From NCBI GenBank assembly GCA_031552845.1, contig JAVBMC010000064.1, positions 1-38,481 of the forward strand: a stretch of 38,481 bases of DNA, given 5' to 3'. Below are positions 23,603 to 32,131 of this stretch, piece after piece; positions within the stretch are counted from its first letter, which is position 1, and each line of letters opens with the position of its first letter. Position numbers and translations under genes: made by a program. Origin of the DNA: JAVBMC01 sp031552845 (lineage in GTDB: Bacteria; Verrucomicrobiota; Kiritimatiellia; RFP12; DVOR01). A model generated the notes under the pieces. The model did no database searches and was not told the DNA's origin. It was given only the letters and a program-made list of their open reading frames with translations.

Positions 23603-26600
23603 ATGAATACGACACGTAATTACTTCTTCCGGGCAATTGACTGGGCGTCCTTCGGTGTGGCGACGGCGGTCTCGTTCTTGGTGTACTTCTTTACGCTCGG
23701 CCCCAGCGTCGGGCTGGAAGACTCCGGCGAGCTGGCAACGGCGGCAAACAGCCTCGGCGTGCCGCATCCTCCCGGATATCCAAGTTGGACGATGTTGTGC
23801 TGGGTATTCTGCCGGTTGTTTTCGTGGGTGACCTTCCGCGGACAGCCGACGCCTGCGTTTGCGGTGTCACTCGCCTCGGCAGTTGTCGGTGCTTTGGCCA
23901 CGGGCGTCACTGCGATGCTCATTACACGTTCGGGGGCTGATATGCTGCGCGATATCCGCAGCGACAAGCATGACGAGAGCACGGCAAAACAGGATAATCT
24001 GTTCTGCTGGGCGGGTGGTGTCGGCGGTGCGCTGGCATTTGCTTTCTCACCGGTGATGTGGTCGCAATCCACTATCGTCGAGGTCTACTCGCTGGGCGCG
24101 CTGTTCTTGATGTGGGTGTTCCTGCTGACGTATCAGTGGATGAAATGTCCGCGCAATAAAACGCTATGGGCTTTGGCGTTCGTATTCGGCTTGGGATTGA
24201 CGAATTACCAAGTGCTGCTGCTGGCGTTGGCGGCGTTGGTCTTCATTATCTTCATGCACAACGCCAAGCTCTTCCGCGATTTTCTGTTGGCGATTGTGCC
24301 GATCGGCTTGACTGCGCTTATGCTGAAGGCAGGCGCAATTGTCAGTGCTGTGCCGGGGATGGGTGGGAAAGACCCTGTGATGCTGCGCCACGCGCCGATT
24401 TTAACTGATCTCGTTGTGCCGCAGCCATTATTGCTCACGCTGGGCGTGATTGTGATGATCGTGGCGCTGTTTGCATTTTTACTGTTGGAAGGCGCGCGTT
24501 ATCGTGAAGAAAAGTATCCGCAGCTGGCCGCATTTGCTGAGAAAATTGCCGGACTGAAATGCATGCCCGTGTTTGTTGTGGCCGGCGTGGGTGCGGTATT
24601 GATGTTGATCTCGACGCTGACCGGTTCTAAGATCGCATCCTTGAAGGTGCCCGAAGACTTTGCTCCGTTGATCAATCCCTCGGCTTATGTGCTGATTGCG
24701 ATGACAGCGTTGGGGTTGGTTATTGCGGCGGCGGCGGGCGCCTTTTTGAAACGGAAGACCACTTGGGGCGATAACAGTTTGTATCCGGTCTATTTGCTGA
24801 TTGCCGTGTTGGGTGTTGCGTTGCTGGTGCAGTGTGCCATTATTCCGGACCCGAAGGCGCTGGCAAATGTTCAGGCACCGCTATTTGATTGGACGATGCC
24901 GACGCTGGCAACTGTGGCGGGATTGGCATTTTTGTTCATCATTGGCGGCATGACGCCCGGCGGGTTGTTCTATGCGATTGCCGTGGCAGCGGTGCAAGTG
25001 CCTTTGCTGATTCTGATGAAGAAGGGGGCGATGGTCGGTTTGACGCATCCTTCGACGTGGTGGTTCTGGTGGCCGATCGCGTGGAACTTTGTAAATATCA
25101 TGCTCATTTGGCTGTGCCTGCCGAATGGACGCACCGTGGCACCGACGATTTTCTTCGGTGAGCTGGGCGTTTCGTTCTATGCCTACATGCCGATTGTTTC
25201 CGACCTGCGCAACCCGCCGATGAACTGGGGCTATCCGCGCACATGGGAAGGTTTCAAGCATGCCATTGGCCGCGGACAATATGAAGCGATTACTGCGCAG
25301 AATATCTTTACCATCAAGTTTCTCCAGCAAATCAATGACTATTGCCAGGACGTCCGCGTGCAGTTCACCTTACTGGTGGCGCCGTTGGGTATTCTGCCGT
25401 TTGCGGGATGGGGCTTGCGCCTCCGTAACAAACGCATCCGCATGCTATTCGTCTCAACAATCATTTTCTTAACCTGTAGTGCGTTCGTGTTTGTCGCTGA
25501 ATTGTTGCAGACTGAGCCGTTCCAACGCATCGACATGTATTTGATTGGCGCGATGTTCTTGATTAGCGCCATTGGCGTTGGCACGATTCTGTTGGACCAG
25601 TTTGCCGAGATTGCGGCGGACTCCTGGAGGAACCGCAAAACATCCGAAGGCATTACACGGGCACTGACACTGGCGGCGGTTGCCGGCGGTCTGGTGTTGC
25701 TGTTGGCTAAATCAGCTGCAGCCATTATCGAGGGCGTCGCTCCGAAGGTTCAGATTGGCGATAAAATTGTTGTGGCTCAAGATAGCCTCGCAGGAATGCT
25801 GGGAAGAGGCCTGCCGATTCTTTGTCTGTTGTTTGCGACGGTGGCGGTGTTGGGCACTTTGGCTGCATGGTGCTATTATGGACGCCGTTTACGGGAAGAG
25901 GGCGATGCCAAGTTTTCGTTGTTCAATGATATTAACCGTGTTGATCAGCAATGGTTGATTGGTACAATTTTGGCCTTCCTCACCATGAGCCTGTTGTTGT
26001 TGGTGTTGGCAAGCCCGACCGGCGACTTGCAGGACTACTTCATCCAAAAAGTGAAGTTTGTTGGCTCACATGGCCTGTTCTCCCTATGGATTGGTTACGG
26101 CTTGATCTTCGGTCTGACGGTTGCGCTGACGTTGTTCCGCTTTGTCTCGAAGAAGATTCCATCCTTGCAGGTGTTGATGACGCCTGCTGTTGCGTTGTGC
26201 GTGTTGGTGACCTTGGCCGTTCCGCTCGTGCCTATCTGGGAGAACTACATGAACGAGCACTTGGTTTTCAAGGCCAGTGCCGCTGAGCAGAATGGGCATG
26301 ATTACGGTTGGCAGTTCGGCAACTACCAGTTGCGCGGTGCCGATGCCATCAATGAGGAATTGGAGGCTGATGAAGAGCCTTTGCCAAATCCGCTCTATCC
26401 GCCGGAGATGGGGCAGGGCGCTATCTTCTTTGGCGGCACTGATCCGGGACGTTTTGTTCCGACGTATATGATCTACGCGGCTGAAGTACGCTCTGACGTC
26501 TTTTTGATTACGCAGAACGCTTTGGCGGATAATACCTATATGAGCGTCATGCGCGATTTGTATGGCAACGATATTTGGATTCCTACGCCGGGTGACAGCG

Positions 26601-27808
26601 CTTATGCCTTCCAGGTCTATGTGGAGGAAGTGCAAAGCGGCAAGCGTCCTGCCAACGCAGCGTTGCAGATCCAAAATGGGCGTGTGCAGGTTTCCGGTGC
26701 ATTGGGCGTGATGGAAATCAACGGTATCTTGTGCGATATGATTTTCAAGCACAACATTGCGCGTCACGAATTCTATATCGAAGAGAGCTATGTCATTCCG
26801 TGGATGTATCCCTACCTCTCGCCGAACGGTTTGATTATGCGGATTAATGAGAAGCCTGCCGAACTCACGCAGATCCGTAAGGAGAAGGATATGGATTTCT
26901 GGGATTGGTACACGCGTCGGCTTTCCTCTAAGAAATCCTTCCGTCGCGACCTCGTTGCACAGAAATCATTCTCCAAGCTGCGCAGTGCGATTGCCGGACT
27001 CTATGCCAACCGCAATCAGCGCCAAGAGGCCGAAATTGCGTTTGAAGAAGCCCGCATGCTCTATCCCGTCAGCCCGGAGGCCAACTTCCGCTTGGTGCAG
27101 GAGGCCCTGCTGCCCACCGGCCAGGTCGATTCCGCCATCCGCGTGCTGGAAGAACTTAACCGCCGTGATCCAAATAACCTGCGTGGTCTTTCCTTTGCCG
27201 AGAATCTCCGCCGCATGGTACACAATAATGCGCGGATTACGGAGCTGCGCAAGCTCGTTGAAGCCAAGACTGCCACGATCCAGCAAGTGCGTGAACTGGC
27301 TGACTGTTACCGTGAAAACGGCAGTCACCGCGAGGCGGCTTCGTACTACGCGCAGCTGATCACATTGCCAAATATCTCGTTGGATGATATTTGTGCCATG
27401 CTGGTGTACATCGCAGAGTATGGGCAAGGCGAGCGTACGGCTGCACTCCTCGACAACGTCTTGAAGCAGCATCCGATTGAGCGTCTCACGGGAATTCAGT
27501 TAAAGCAGTTGATTCAGGTTGCTACCAAAGCGAACAAGCATGAACTCATGTTCCAGCTCCTGCAACGGTACGTCAAGGTTGAGCCGAATGATTGGCAGAT
27601 GTGGGCGAATCTGGCCATTCTGTATTATAACTCCAATAGGGTAGAGAACGGCCACTCAGCATTGCAACGGGCGATTATGCTGGGACGGCAGGAGGCTGTC
27701 GCTGCCCTGCAGGATATTCCCGCCATTCGCCCGCATCTCAATGCTGTCATTAACCGCCTCAATCAGCAAGCACCTATGCCCCGATTGCCGGGAGGATTGA
27801 CGCGGTAA
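23603..27808 (+). CDS. DUF2723-family multi-pass membrane protein with TPR tail
   Basis: This is a very large (1,401-residue) inner-membrane protein. Near the N-terminus is the DUF2723 signature LGPSVGLEDSGELATAANSL followed by GVPHPPGYPSW at about 38-65, resembling the acidic and PPGYP motifs of protein O-mannosyltransferase-type GT-C enzymes. Many hydrophobic helices follow up to about 890 (e.g. LLLALAALVFIIF and LVLLLAKSAAAII), then an extracytoplasmic domain to about 1120. The tail, about 1130-1400, is TPR-like (AEIAFEEARMLYPVSPEANF, then AIRVLEELNRRDPNN and HSALQRAIMLGRQEA). By family it may transfer sugars from a lipid carrier to proteins or polymers outside the membrane; no substrate can be named. 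An in-frame ATG two codons earlier (23597) is possible, but AACGGA is better spaced for 23603. It lies between topA and guaA without a functional link. Confidence 0.82.
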   Translation: MNTTRNYFFRAIDWASFGVATAVSFLVYFFTLGPSVGLEDSGELATAANSLGVPHPPGYPSWTMLCWVFCRLFSWVTFRGQPTPAFAVSLASAVVGALATGVTAMLITRSGADMLRDIRSDKHDESTAKQDNLFCWAGGVGGALAFAFSPVMWSQSTIVEVYSLGALFLMWVFLLTYQWMKCPRNKTLWALAFVFGLGLTNYQVLLLALAALVFIIFMHNAKLFRDFLLAIVPIGLTALMLKAGAIVSAVPGMGGKDPVMLRHAPILTDLVVPQPLLLTLGVIVMIVALFAFLLLEGARYREEKYPQLAAFAEKIAGLKCMPVFVVAGVGAVLMLISTLTGSKIASLKVPEDFAPLINPSAYVLIAMTALGLVIAAAAGAFLKRKTTWGDNSLYPVYLLIAVLGVALLVQCAIIPDPKALANVQAPLFDWTMPTLATVAGLAFLFIIGGMTPGGLFYAIAVAAVQVPLLILMKKGAMVGLTHPSTWWFWWPIAWNFVNIMLIWLCLPNGRTVAPTIFFGELGVSFYAYMPIVSDLRNPPMNWGYPRTWEGFKHAIGRGQYEAITAQNIFTIKFLQQINDYCQDVRVQFTLLVAPLGILPFAGWGLRLRNKRIRMLFVSTIIFLTCSAFVFVAELLQTEPFQRIDMYLIGAMFLISAIGVGTILLDQFAEIAADSWRNRKTSEGITRALTLAAVAGGLVLLLAKSAAAIIEGVAPKVQIGDKIVVAQDSLAGMLGRGLPILCLLFATVAVLGTLAAWCYYGRRLREEGDAKFSLFNDINRVDQQWLIGTILAFLTMSLLLLVLASPTGDLQDYFIQKVKFVGSHGLFSLWIGYGLIFGLTVALTLFRFVSKKIPSLQVLMTPAVALCVLVTLAVPLVPIWENYMNEHLVFKASAAEQNGHDYGWQFGNYQLRGADAINEELEADEEPLPNPLYPPEMGQGAIFFGGTDPGRFVPTYMIYAAEVRSDVFLITQNALADNTYMSVMRDLYGNDIWIPTPGDSAYAFQVYVEEVQSGKRPANAALQIQNGRVQVSGALGVMEINGILCDMIFKHNIARHEFYIEESYVIPWMYPYLSPNGLIMRINEKPAELTQIRKEKDMDFWDWYTRRLSSKKSFRRDLVAQKSFSKLRSAIAGLYANRNQRQEAEIAFEEARMLYPVSPEANFRLVQEALLPTGQVDSAIRVLEELNRRDPNNLRGLSFAENLRRMVHNNARITELRKLVEAKTATIQQVRELADCYRENGSHREAASYYAQLITLPNISLDDICAMLVYIAEYGQGERTAALLDNVLKQHPIERLTGIQLKQLIQVATKANKHELMFQLLQRYVKVEPNDWQMWANLAILYYNSNRVENGHSALQRAIMLGRQEAVAALQDIPAIRPHLNAVINRLNQQAPMPRLPGGLTR

Positions 27809-27836
27809 ACGATTTATCATTATAAAAAGAAACACT

Positions 27837-29381
27837 ATGAAACACCAACTCATCGCCATTCTGGACTTCGGCTCCCAGTACACGCAACTCATTGCGCGCC
27901 GCGTGCGCGAACAGCAAGTCTACGCTGAAATCCTTCCCTACACCACAACCGCCAAGCAGCTTGCAGACCGTCAACCCACCGGTATCATCCTCAGCGGCGG
28001 CCCCAACAGTGTCTTTGAAGAGAATGCGCCCACCATTGATCCGGAAATCTTTAAGCTTGGCGTGCCGATTCTCGGTATCTGCTACGGCATGCAGTTGGCT
28101 GTGCAAACGCTCGGCGGCAAAGTCCATCGTGCCACCAACCGCGAATACGGACAAACCGATGTGGATGTCATTGCAGACTGCCCTCTGCTCGTAGGCCTGC
28201 CGCGCAAGCTTTCTGTGTGGATGAGTCATGGCGATTCCGTTGAACAGCTGCCGCCAAACTTCGGCTTCTCCACGCAAACCGATTCCTGCCCTTATGCTGT
28301 TATTGGCTGCTTGGAGACCAAATTCTTCGGACTCCAATTCCATCCCGAGGTGGCGCACACAGAAGGCGGCTCGCAAATCATCAACAACTTCCTCTACAAG
28401 ATTTGCGGCTGCACGGGCGATTGGCAGATGAGCTCCTTTATTGATGCAGTCGTGGAGAACGTCCGTGCGCAAGTCGGCGACGGCCACGTCATGCTCGGCC
28501 TCAGCGGCGGCGTAGACTCCTCCGTCGTTGCGGCACTGTTGGATAAGGCCATCGGCAAGCAGCTCCACTGCGTTTTCGTTGATCACGGCCTACTCCGCTA
28601 TGGCGAAGCCCAACAGGTCGAAGACACCTTCCAAAAGAAGATGAATCTCAACCTGCGCGTGGTTGATGCAAAGGATCGTTTTTACGCCGAACTCAAAGGC
28701 GTTACCGACCCGGAGGCTAAGCGTAAAGTCATTGGCAAAGTCTTCATCGACGTCTTCACCGATGCCGCACGCGAACTCAGCGGTACCTGCAAGTTCTTGG
28801 CGCAAGGGACAATCTATCCCGATATCATCGAGAGCCAGTCCCCCTCCGGCGGTCCTTCCACCACCATCAAGAGCCATCACAACGTCGGCGGACTTCCGCC
28901 CGACCTCAAGTTCGACCTCGTCGAGCCACTGCGTGACCTCTTCAAGGATGAAGTCCGCGCACTTGGCCGCGTGCTGAAAATGGACGATGAGCTCCTCGAC
29001 CGCCAACCCTTCCCGGGACCGGGTTTGGGCGTACGCATCCTCGGCGAAATCACCGCCGAGCGCGTTGCCATTCTCCAACAGGCCGATATCCGCGTGCAGG
29101 AAGAGTTCAAGAAGCTCCCCGACTACAAGGAAATCTGGCAAAGCTTCGCCATCCTTCTGCCAGTTAAGTCGGTCGGTGTGATGGGTGACTGCCGCACGTA
29201 CGAAAACGTCTGTGCCATTCGTGCCGTGCACAGCGTCGATGCCATGACGGCAGATTGGATGCGCGTACCCTACGAGACGCTCGCCAAAATCTCCAACCGC
29301 ATCATCAACGAAGTCGCCGGCATCAACCGCGTCGTTTACGACATCTCCTCCAAGCCGCCCGCCACCATCGAGTGGGAATAA
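27837..29381 (+). CDS. guaA: GMP synthase (glutamine-hydrolysing)
   Basis: This enzyme converts XMP to GMP using ATP and glutamine-derived ammonia. The 514 residues contain an N-terminal class I glutaminase with the cysteine at 82 (LGICYGMQLAVQTLGG) and the His-Glu pair in FHPEVAHTEGG near 169. The ATP-pyrophosphatase domain has the P-loop LSGGVDSSVVAALLD near 222. A C-terminal dimerisation domain ends in the invariant-looking KPPATIEWE. Length is normal and every motif is intact. It follows the DUF2723 gene by 28 bases and is closed by a strong terminator. Its codon use, rich in C-ending codons such as CTC, GCC and ATC, differs from the T/G-ending style of the first 20 kb. Confidence 0.97.
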   Translation: MKHQLIAILDFGSQYTQLIARRVREQQVYAEILPYTTTAKQLADRQPTGIILSGGPNSVFEENAPTIDPEIFKLGVPILGICYGMQLAVQTLGGKVHRATNREYGQTDVDVIADCPLLVGLPRKLSVWMSHGDSVEQLPPNFGFSTQTDSCPYAVIGCLETKFFGLQFHPEVAHTEGGSQIINNFLYKICGCTGDWQMSSFIDAVVENVRAQVGDGHVMLGLSGGVDSSVVAALLDKAIGKQLHCVFVDHGLLRYGEAQQVEDTFQKKMNLNLRVVDAKDRFYAELKGVTDPEAKRKVIGKVFIDVFTDAARELSGTCKFLAQGTIYPDIIESQSPSGGPSTTIKSHHNVGGLPPDLKFDLVEPLRDLFKDEVRALGRVLKMDDELLDRQPFPGPGLGVRILGEITAERVAILQQADIRVQEEFKKLPDYKEIWQSFAILLPVKSVGVMGDCRTYENVCAIRAVHSVDAMTADWMRVPYETLAKISNRIINEVAGINRVVYDISSKPPATIEWE

Positions 29382-29399
29382 TAACCCACCATTGACAAC

Positions 29400-29440
29400 A
29401 AGCCGGGAGCTGCCTGCGGGTGACTCCCGGCTTATTTTTT
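29400..29440 (+). terminator. Intrinsic terminator after guaA
   Basis: AAGCCGGGAG and CTCCCGGCTT form an exact 10-bp stem around a 14-base loop, followed by ATTTTTT. It begins 18 bases after the guaA stop. Confidence 0.92.
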
Positions 29441-29486
29441 GCAGAAAAGGCTGGCAATTTGTCCAATCCCGCTCTCGGCGTAATCC

Positions 29487-29655
29487 AATCCAACCAAGGA
29501 CTCTGTGCAATTCTTAATTGGATTCAAAATTATCCTTAGTGTGATACAAATATATCTTTAGTTGGATGCAAACTTATCCTTGGTTGGAGATAAAATTATC
29601 CTTCTAAGGATAATTTCGCATCACACTAAGGAAATAAATAAAACCCACTAAGGAT
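29487..29655. repeat. AT-rich array with 22-bp period and inverted second half
   Basis: TATCCTT-type units start at 29531, 29553, 29575 and 29597, every 22 bases, with a degenerate earlier one at 29509; a typical unit begins TATCTTTAGTTGGATGCAAA. Reverse-oriented units marked by CTAAGGA start at 29604, 29626 and 29648, again every 22 bases. The two halves meet in an exact 11-bp-arm palindrome, AAATTATCCTT and AAGGATAATTT, at 29593-29616. A further reverse unit, ATCCAACCAAGGA at 29488-29500, is in the same 22-base phase. The array lies between the guaA terminator and the next gene. The rest of the gap, 29656-29783, holds only a possible TATAAA -10 box at 29745 without a good -35. Confidence 0.82.
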
Positions 29656-29783
29656 ATGGTGATTTATTTGGCAATGCGGTGAATGGTCTTGCTTTCCCTG
29701 AAGTATAGGAGTATCATTCTAGTATGTTTTTGCGATTATGAGGATATAAAATCACGGAGCTTTTGTCGGACATGAGGTGACCT

Positions 29784-30308
29784 ATGGTCTTTCTTCTTAT
29801 TCCTGTTTTACTGGGTGCGTTGTTAATCTTCTTCTTTCTGAATATTCGGAAGAAGAGTCTTATGTTGTCAATCTGTTGTATCTGTGGAATGGGGTGCTTG
29901 CTATTTCTGCTTCTTTGTGTCACGAGTATTTTGTATTGGCCATTTCTTGAGTCCGGCTATTGTGATGAATCTGGCGACTCTTCCAAATGTACGCATCCGA
30001 CTTCATATCGAAGCGGACGAGACACTCACCGCGCTTTTGGTAATGGACGCTTTCAGATTGTTTGGCAAAGCGGGCGGAAGGTATTGGTTGATAATGATGC
30101 CGCTTTTGGCAACAATATTGTTGATAATGTTATAGACTGGAATAGAAAAGGTACAGTGCTCTACGTTATTTCTAATAACCTGCCTCGCTTTCATAGAGTC
30201 GATTATGTCAGCGGTGCTCACCAAACCTATTTGAGATTGGAAGATGTGCCTGCCGGAGAACGCAAGTATTTTCAATCATGCTGGGAACGGATGCGTGATG
30301 GTTTTTAA
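29784..30308 (+). CDS. Small membrane-anchored protein, function unknown
   Basis: I do not recognise this 174-residue protein. Two hydrophobic helices occupy about 1-20 (MVFLLIPVLLGALLIFFFLN) and 27-52 (LSICCICGMGCLLFLLLCVT), separated by the basic turn IRKKS. A cysteine-containing loop (ESGYCDESGDSSKC) comes next, then a polar, probably beta-rich domain of about 110 residues (FGNGRFQIVWQSGRKVLVDN, then GTVLYVISNNLPRFHRVDYV). That domain lacks catalytic motifs. GAGGTGACCT precedes the ATG at normal spacing. It overlaps the next small membrane-protein gene, suggesting a two-gene unit. Both are AT-richer than their surroundings and follow the repeat array, which would fit a recently acquired or fast-evolving pair. 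Confidence 0.6.
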   Translation: MVFLLIPVLLGALLIFFFLNIRKKSLMLSICCICGMGCLLFLLLCVTSILYWPFLESGYCDESGDSSKCTHPTSYRSGRDTHRAFGNGRFQIVWQSGRKVLVDNDAAFGNNIVDNVIDWNRKGTVLYVISNNLPRFHRVDYVSGAHQTYLRLEDVPAGERKYFQSCWERMRDGF

Positions 30309-30843
30309 AGAGATTTATAGAAAACATAAGCGATTGCTTGTTTGTTCTGCTGCGGCGTGTGTTGCTGCTTTGGTAGGGTATTGTGCTATTAGTAGTGCCG
30401 GAGTGCCTTTATGGTTAGTGCTGATGATCGGTGCTTTATTTGTGTGGGATGTTGCTCGTTCTGAGAAGAAGGAAAAAGAAAATCAGAGGAAGCTTGATTC
30501 CTTGGGGCCGCATGATATGGCTTTCAAATCGTTCTGGGCAGAGAAGAAGTTTTATATTGGCTTTCCTGTTCTTTTCATGTTAGCGGCGATTATGATTCAT
30601 GACGAGAGGTGGTGTACCGAAATCTTTCTGGAGGTCGTGAGCATTCTGATGTTATATCTGCGGCATCAATCCCGAGCGAATGGGGCGTATGTCAGTAATG
30701 TATCTGTCTGGTTGAAGGGGAGCTGGCAGTATAAAGTCCATGATTTCATCGTATTGCTGCTGTATCCGGTTTTCTTGCTGTTGCCGTGTTATTGGTGGTT
30801 TGGTGAGCGATTGTTCAAACGGCTGATGGCGGTGATGGCCTGA
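30298..30843 (+). CDS. Small multi-pass membrane protein, function unknown
   Basis: This 181-residue protein is not recognised. It has about five hydrophobic segments: near 12-30 (LLVCSAAACVAALVGYCAI), 34-50 (PLWLVLMIGALFVWDVA), 82-98 (FYIGFPVLFMLAAIMIH), 104-120 (IFLEVVSILMLYL) and 150-170 (FIVLLLYPVFLLLPCYWWF). A charged loop (ARSEKKEKENQRKL) follows the second segment. The start is the ATG at 30298 (or GTG 30295), overlapping the stop of the preceding gene by 11 bases; an in-frame ATG at 30244 would lie deep inside that gene and gives no membrane-like leader. Translational coupling with the preceding protein is likely. No family assignment is made. Confidence 0.6.
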   Translation: MVFKEIYRKHKRLLVCSAAACVAALVGYCAISSAGVPLWLVLMIGALFVWDVARSEKKEKENQRKLDSLGPHDMAFKSFWAEKKFYIGFPVLFMLAAIMIHDERWCTEIFLEVVSILMLYLRHQSRANGAYVSNVSVWLKGSWQYKVHDFIVLLLYPVFLLLPCYWWFGERLFKRLMAVMA

Positions 30844-30890
30844 AAAGCGGTTTGGATGAGCAATGGAGGGGCTTGCTTTGGGTTTTATGC

Positions 30891-30919
30891 TGGACTCATG
30901 GGGCGAAATCGGTTATTAT
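30891..30919 (+). promoter_or_regulatory. Possible promoter of the exbB operon
   Basis: TGGACT at 30891 and TATTAT at 30914 are 17 bases apart, 43 bases before the exbB start. The match to consensus is fair (4 of 6 and 5 of 6). Confidence 0.4.
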
Positions 30920-30961
30920 GCGGAGCTATTGATATTTGGCCGGATTTAAGGAGTCAGGGAT

Positions 30962-31687
30962 ATGAGTAAGCGGTTGGCTTGGGCGGGGTTAGTGTGGTTG
31001 GGGGGGACGTTGTGCGCGGCGGCGCAAACTGCTACGACGGCAGCGCCGGCGTATGCGATGAGCGTGAAGCAGGCTTGGGCGTATGGCGGTTTTTTGATGT
31101 GGGTGCTGGCTGCGATGTCTGTGTTGGGGTTGGCGCTGGTGTTTTATTTTCTGCTGTTCTTGCGGGAGAGTCAATTGGCTCCGCGTGAGCAGCTGAGGGA
31201 TGTGTTGGCTTACATTAAATCGGATGAACTGGGCGAGGCACGGCGTTTGTGTGAGAATCAGCCATCACCTTTGGCGGCGGTAACATTGGCGGCATTGGAT
31301 GCAGTGCGGAGTGCGCCGAAGTGCGATTGGCCGTTTTTGCGGGCGGCCGTTGAGGCGGAGGGGATCCGTCAGGCGGACTCGGTGAATAATCTGACGCAGC
31401 TGTTGTTGGACTTGGCGGCGATTGCACCGATGGTAGGTTTATTGGGCACGGTGCTGGGTATGTTGAATGCGTTCGGTTCGATCGCGACGGATGTGGCGTC
31501 GGCGCGTCCGATGGTGTTGGCGGCAGGCGTGTCGCAGGCGATTGTGACGACGATTTTCGGTTTGATGATTGCGATTCCGGCTTTGGCGTGTTATGCATGG
31601 TTCCGTCGGCGGGCGGCACGGCAGATTGCGGCGCTGGAGAGCGCGGGCGATCAAGTGGTGGCGGCGTTGGCCGGTAAATTGGGTTAA
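30962..31687 (+). CDS. exbB: MotA/TolQ/ExbB-family proton channel
   Basis: This is the inner-membrane channel subunit that, with ExbD, turns proton flow into mechanical work on a periplasm-spanning partner. The 241 residues begin with a probable cleavable signal (LAWAGLVWLGGTLCAAAQT). A first membrane helix follows near 42-67 (GGFLMWVLAAMSVLGLALVF). After a cytoplasmic loop come two helices in the MotA_ExbB domain (LLLDLAAIAPMVGLLGTVLG, then GVSQAIVTTIFGLMIAIPAL). The GLLGTVLGM and TTIFGLMIAIP motifs are those lining the proton path. It starts an operon with exbD, a TPR protein and a vWA protein. ExbB rather than TolQ is chosen by the N-terminal extension, but the two are hard to separate and no tolA/tolB/pal genes are here. 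Confidence 0.88.
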   Translation: MSKRLAWAGLVWLGGTLCAAAQTATTAAPAYAMSVKQAWAYGGFLMWVLAAMSVLGLALVFYFLLFLRESQLAPREQLRDVLAYIKSDELGEARRLCENQPSPLAAVTLAALDAVRSAPKCDWPFLRAAVEAEGIRQADSVNNLTQLLLDLAAIAPMVGLLGTVLGMLNAFGSIATDVASARPMVLAAGVSQAIVTTIFGLMIAIPALACYAWFRRRAARQIAALESAGDQVVAALAGKLG

Positions 31688-31707
31688 GTTTTCGAAGGGG
31701 AGGTGCG

Positions 31708-32130
31708 ATGAACTTTCGAAAGCGGGCAGGGACGACGGCACCGGAGTTTCAGTTGACGCCGATGTTGGACGTGATGTTTCTGCTGTTGTGTTTCTTTATC
31801 ACGACGGCGGTGTTTTCGCAGTGGGAGTATGAGGTAGATTTGGCTCTGCCGACTGCGAGCACGGGAGAAGTGCCGGACCGCCTGCCGGGCGAGATGGTGA
31901 TCAATGTCACACGGACGGGGACGGTCACGGTCAATCAGCAGGAGTGGACGGTGGACGAACTGCGTACGCGTCTGCAGCGGCTGACGGGGCTGTATCCGGA
32001 TCAAACGGTTATCCTGCGGGCGGACGCGACGGCATCGGTGGAGCAGTTGATGCAGGTGATTGACGCGTGCCGGTCTGCCGGGATTAAAGATTTTTCGATT
32101 GCAACCAAAGAGAAGAACGCCGGGGAATAA
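31708..32130 (+). CDS. exbD: ExbD/TolR-family protein
   Basis: This is the ExbB partner. In its 140 residues there is one N-terminal membrane helix preceded by EFQLTPMLDVMFLLLCFFIT. Asp21 in LDVMF is the expected proton-carrying residue. The periplasmic domain (DLALPTASTG, then VTVNQQEWTVDELRTRLQRL and TVILRADATASVEQLMQVID) has the usual ExbD fold pattern. It starts 21 bases after exbB with a GGGGAGG site and ends one base before the next gene. Confidence 0.9.
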   Translation: MNFRKRAGTTAPEFQLTPMLDVMFLLLCFFITTAVFSQWEYEVDLALPTASTGEVPDRLPGEMVINVTRTGTVTVNQQEWTVDELRTRLQRLTGLYPDQTVILRADATASVEQLMQVIDACRSAGIKDFSIATKEKNAGE

Positions 32131-32131
32131 G

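Noticed and set aside
29487..29655. CRISPR array or phage attachment site
   Set aside because: Units are degenerate, change orientation halfway, and have no unique spacers; no integrase lies nearby.
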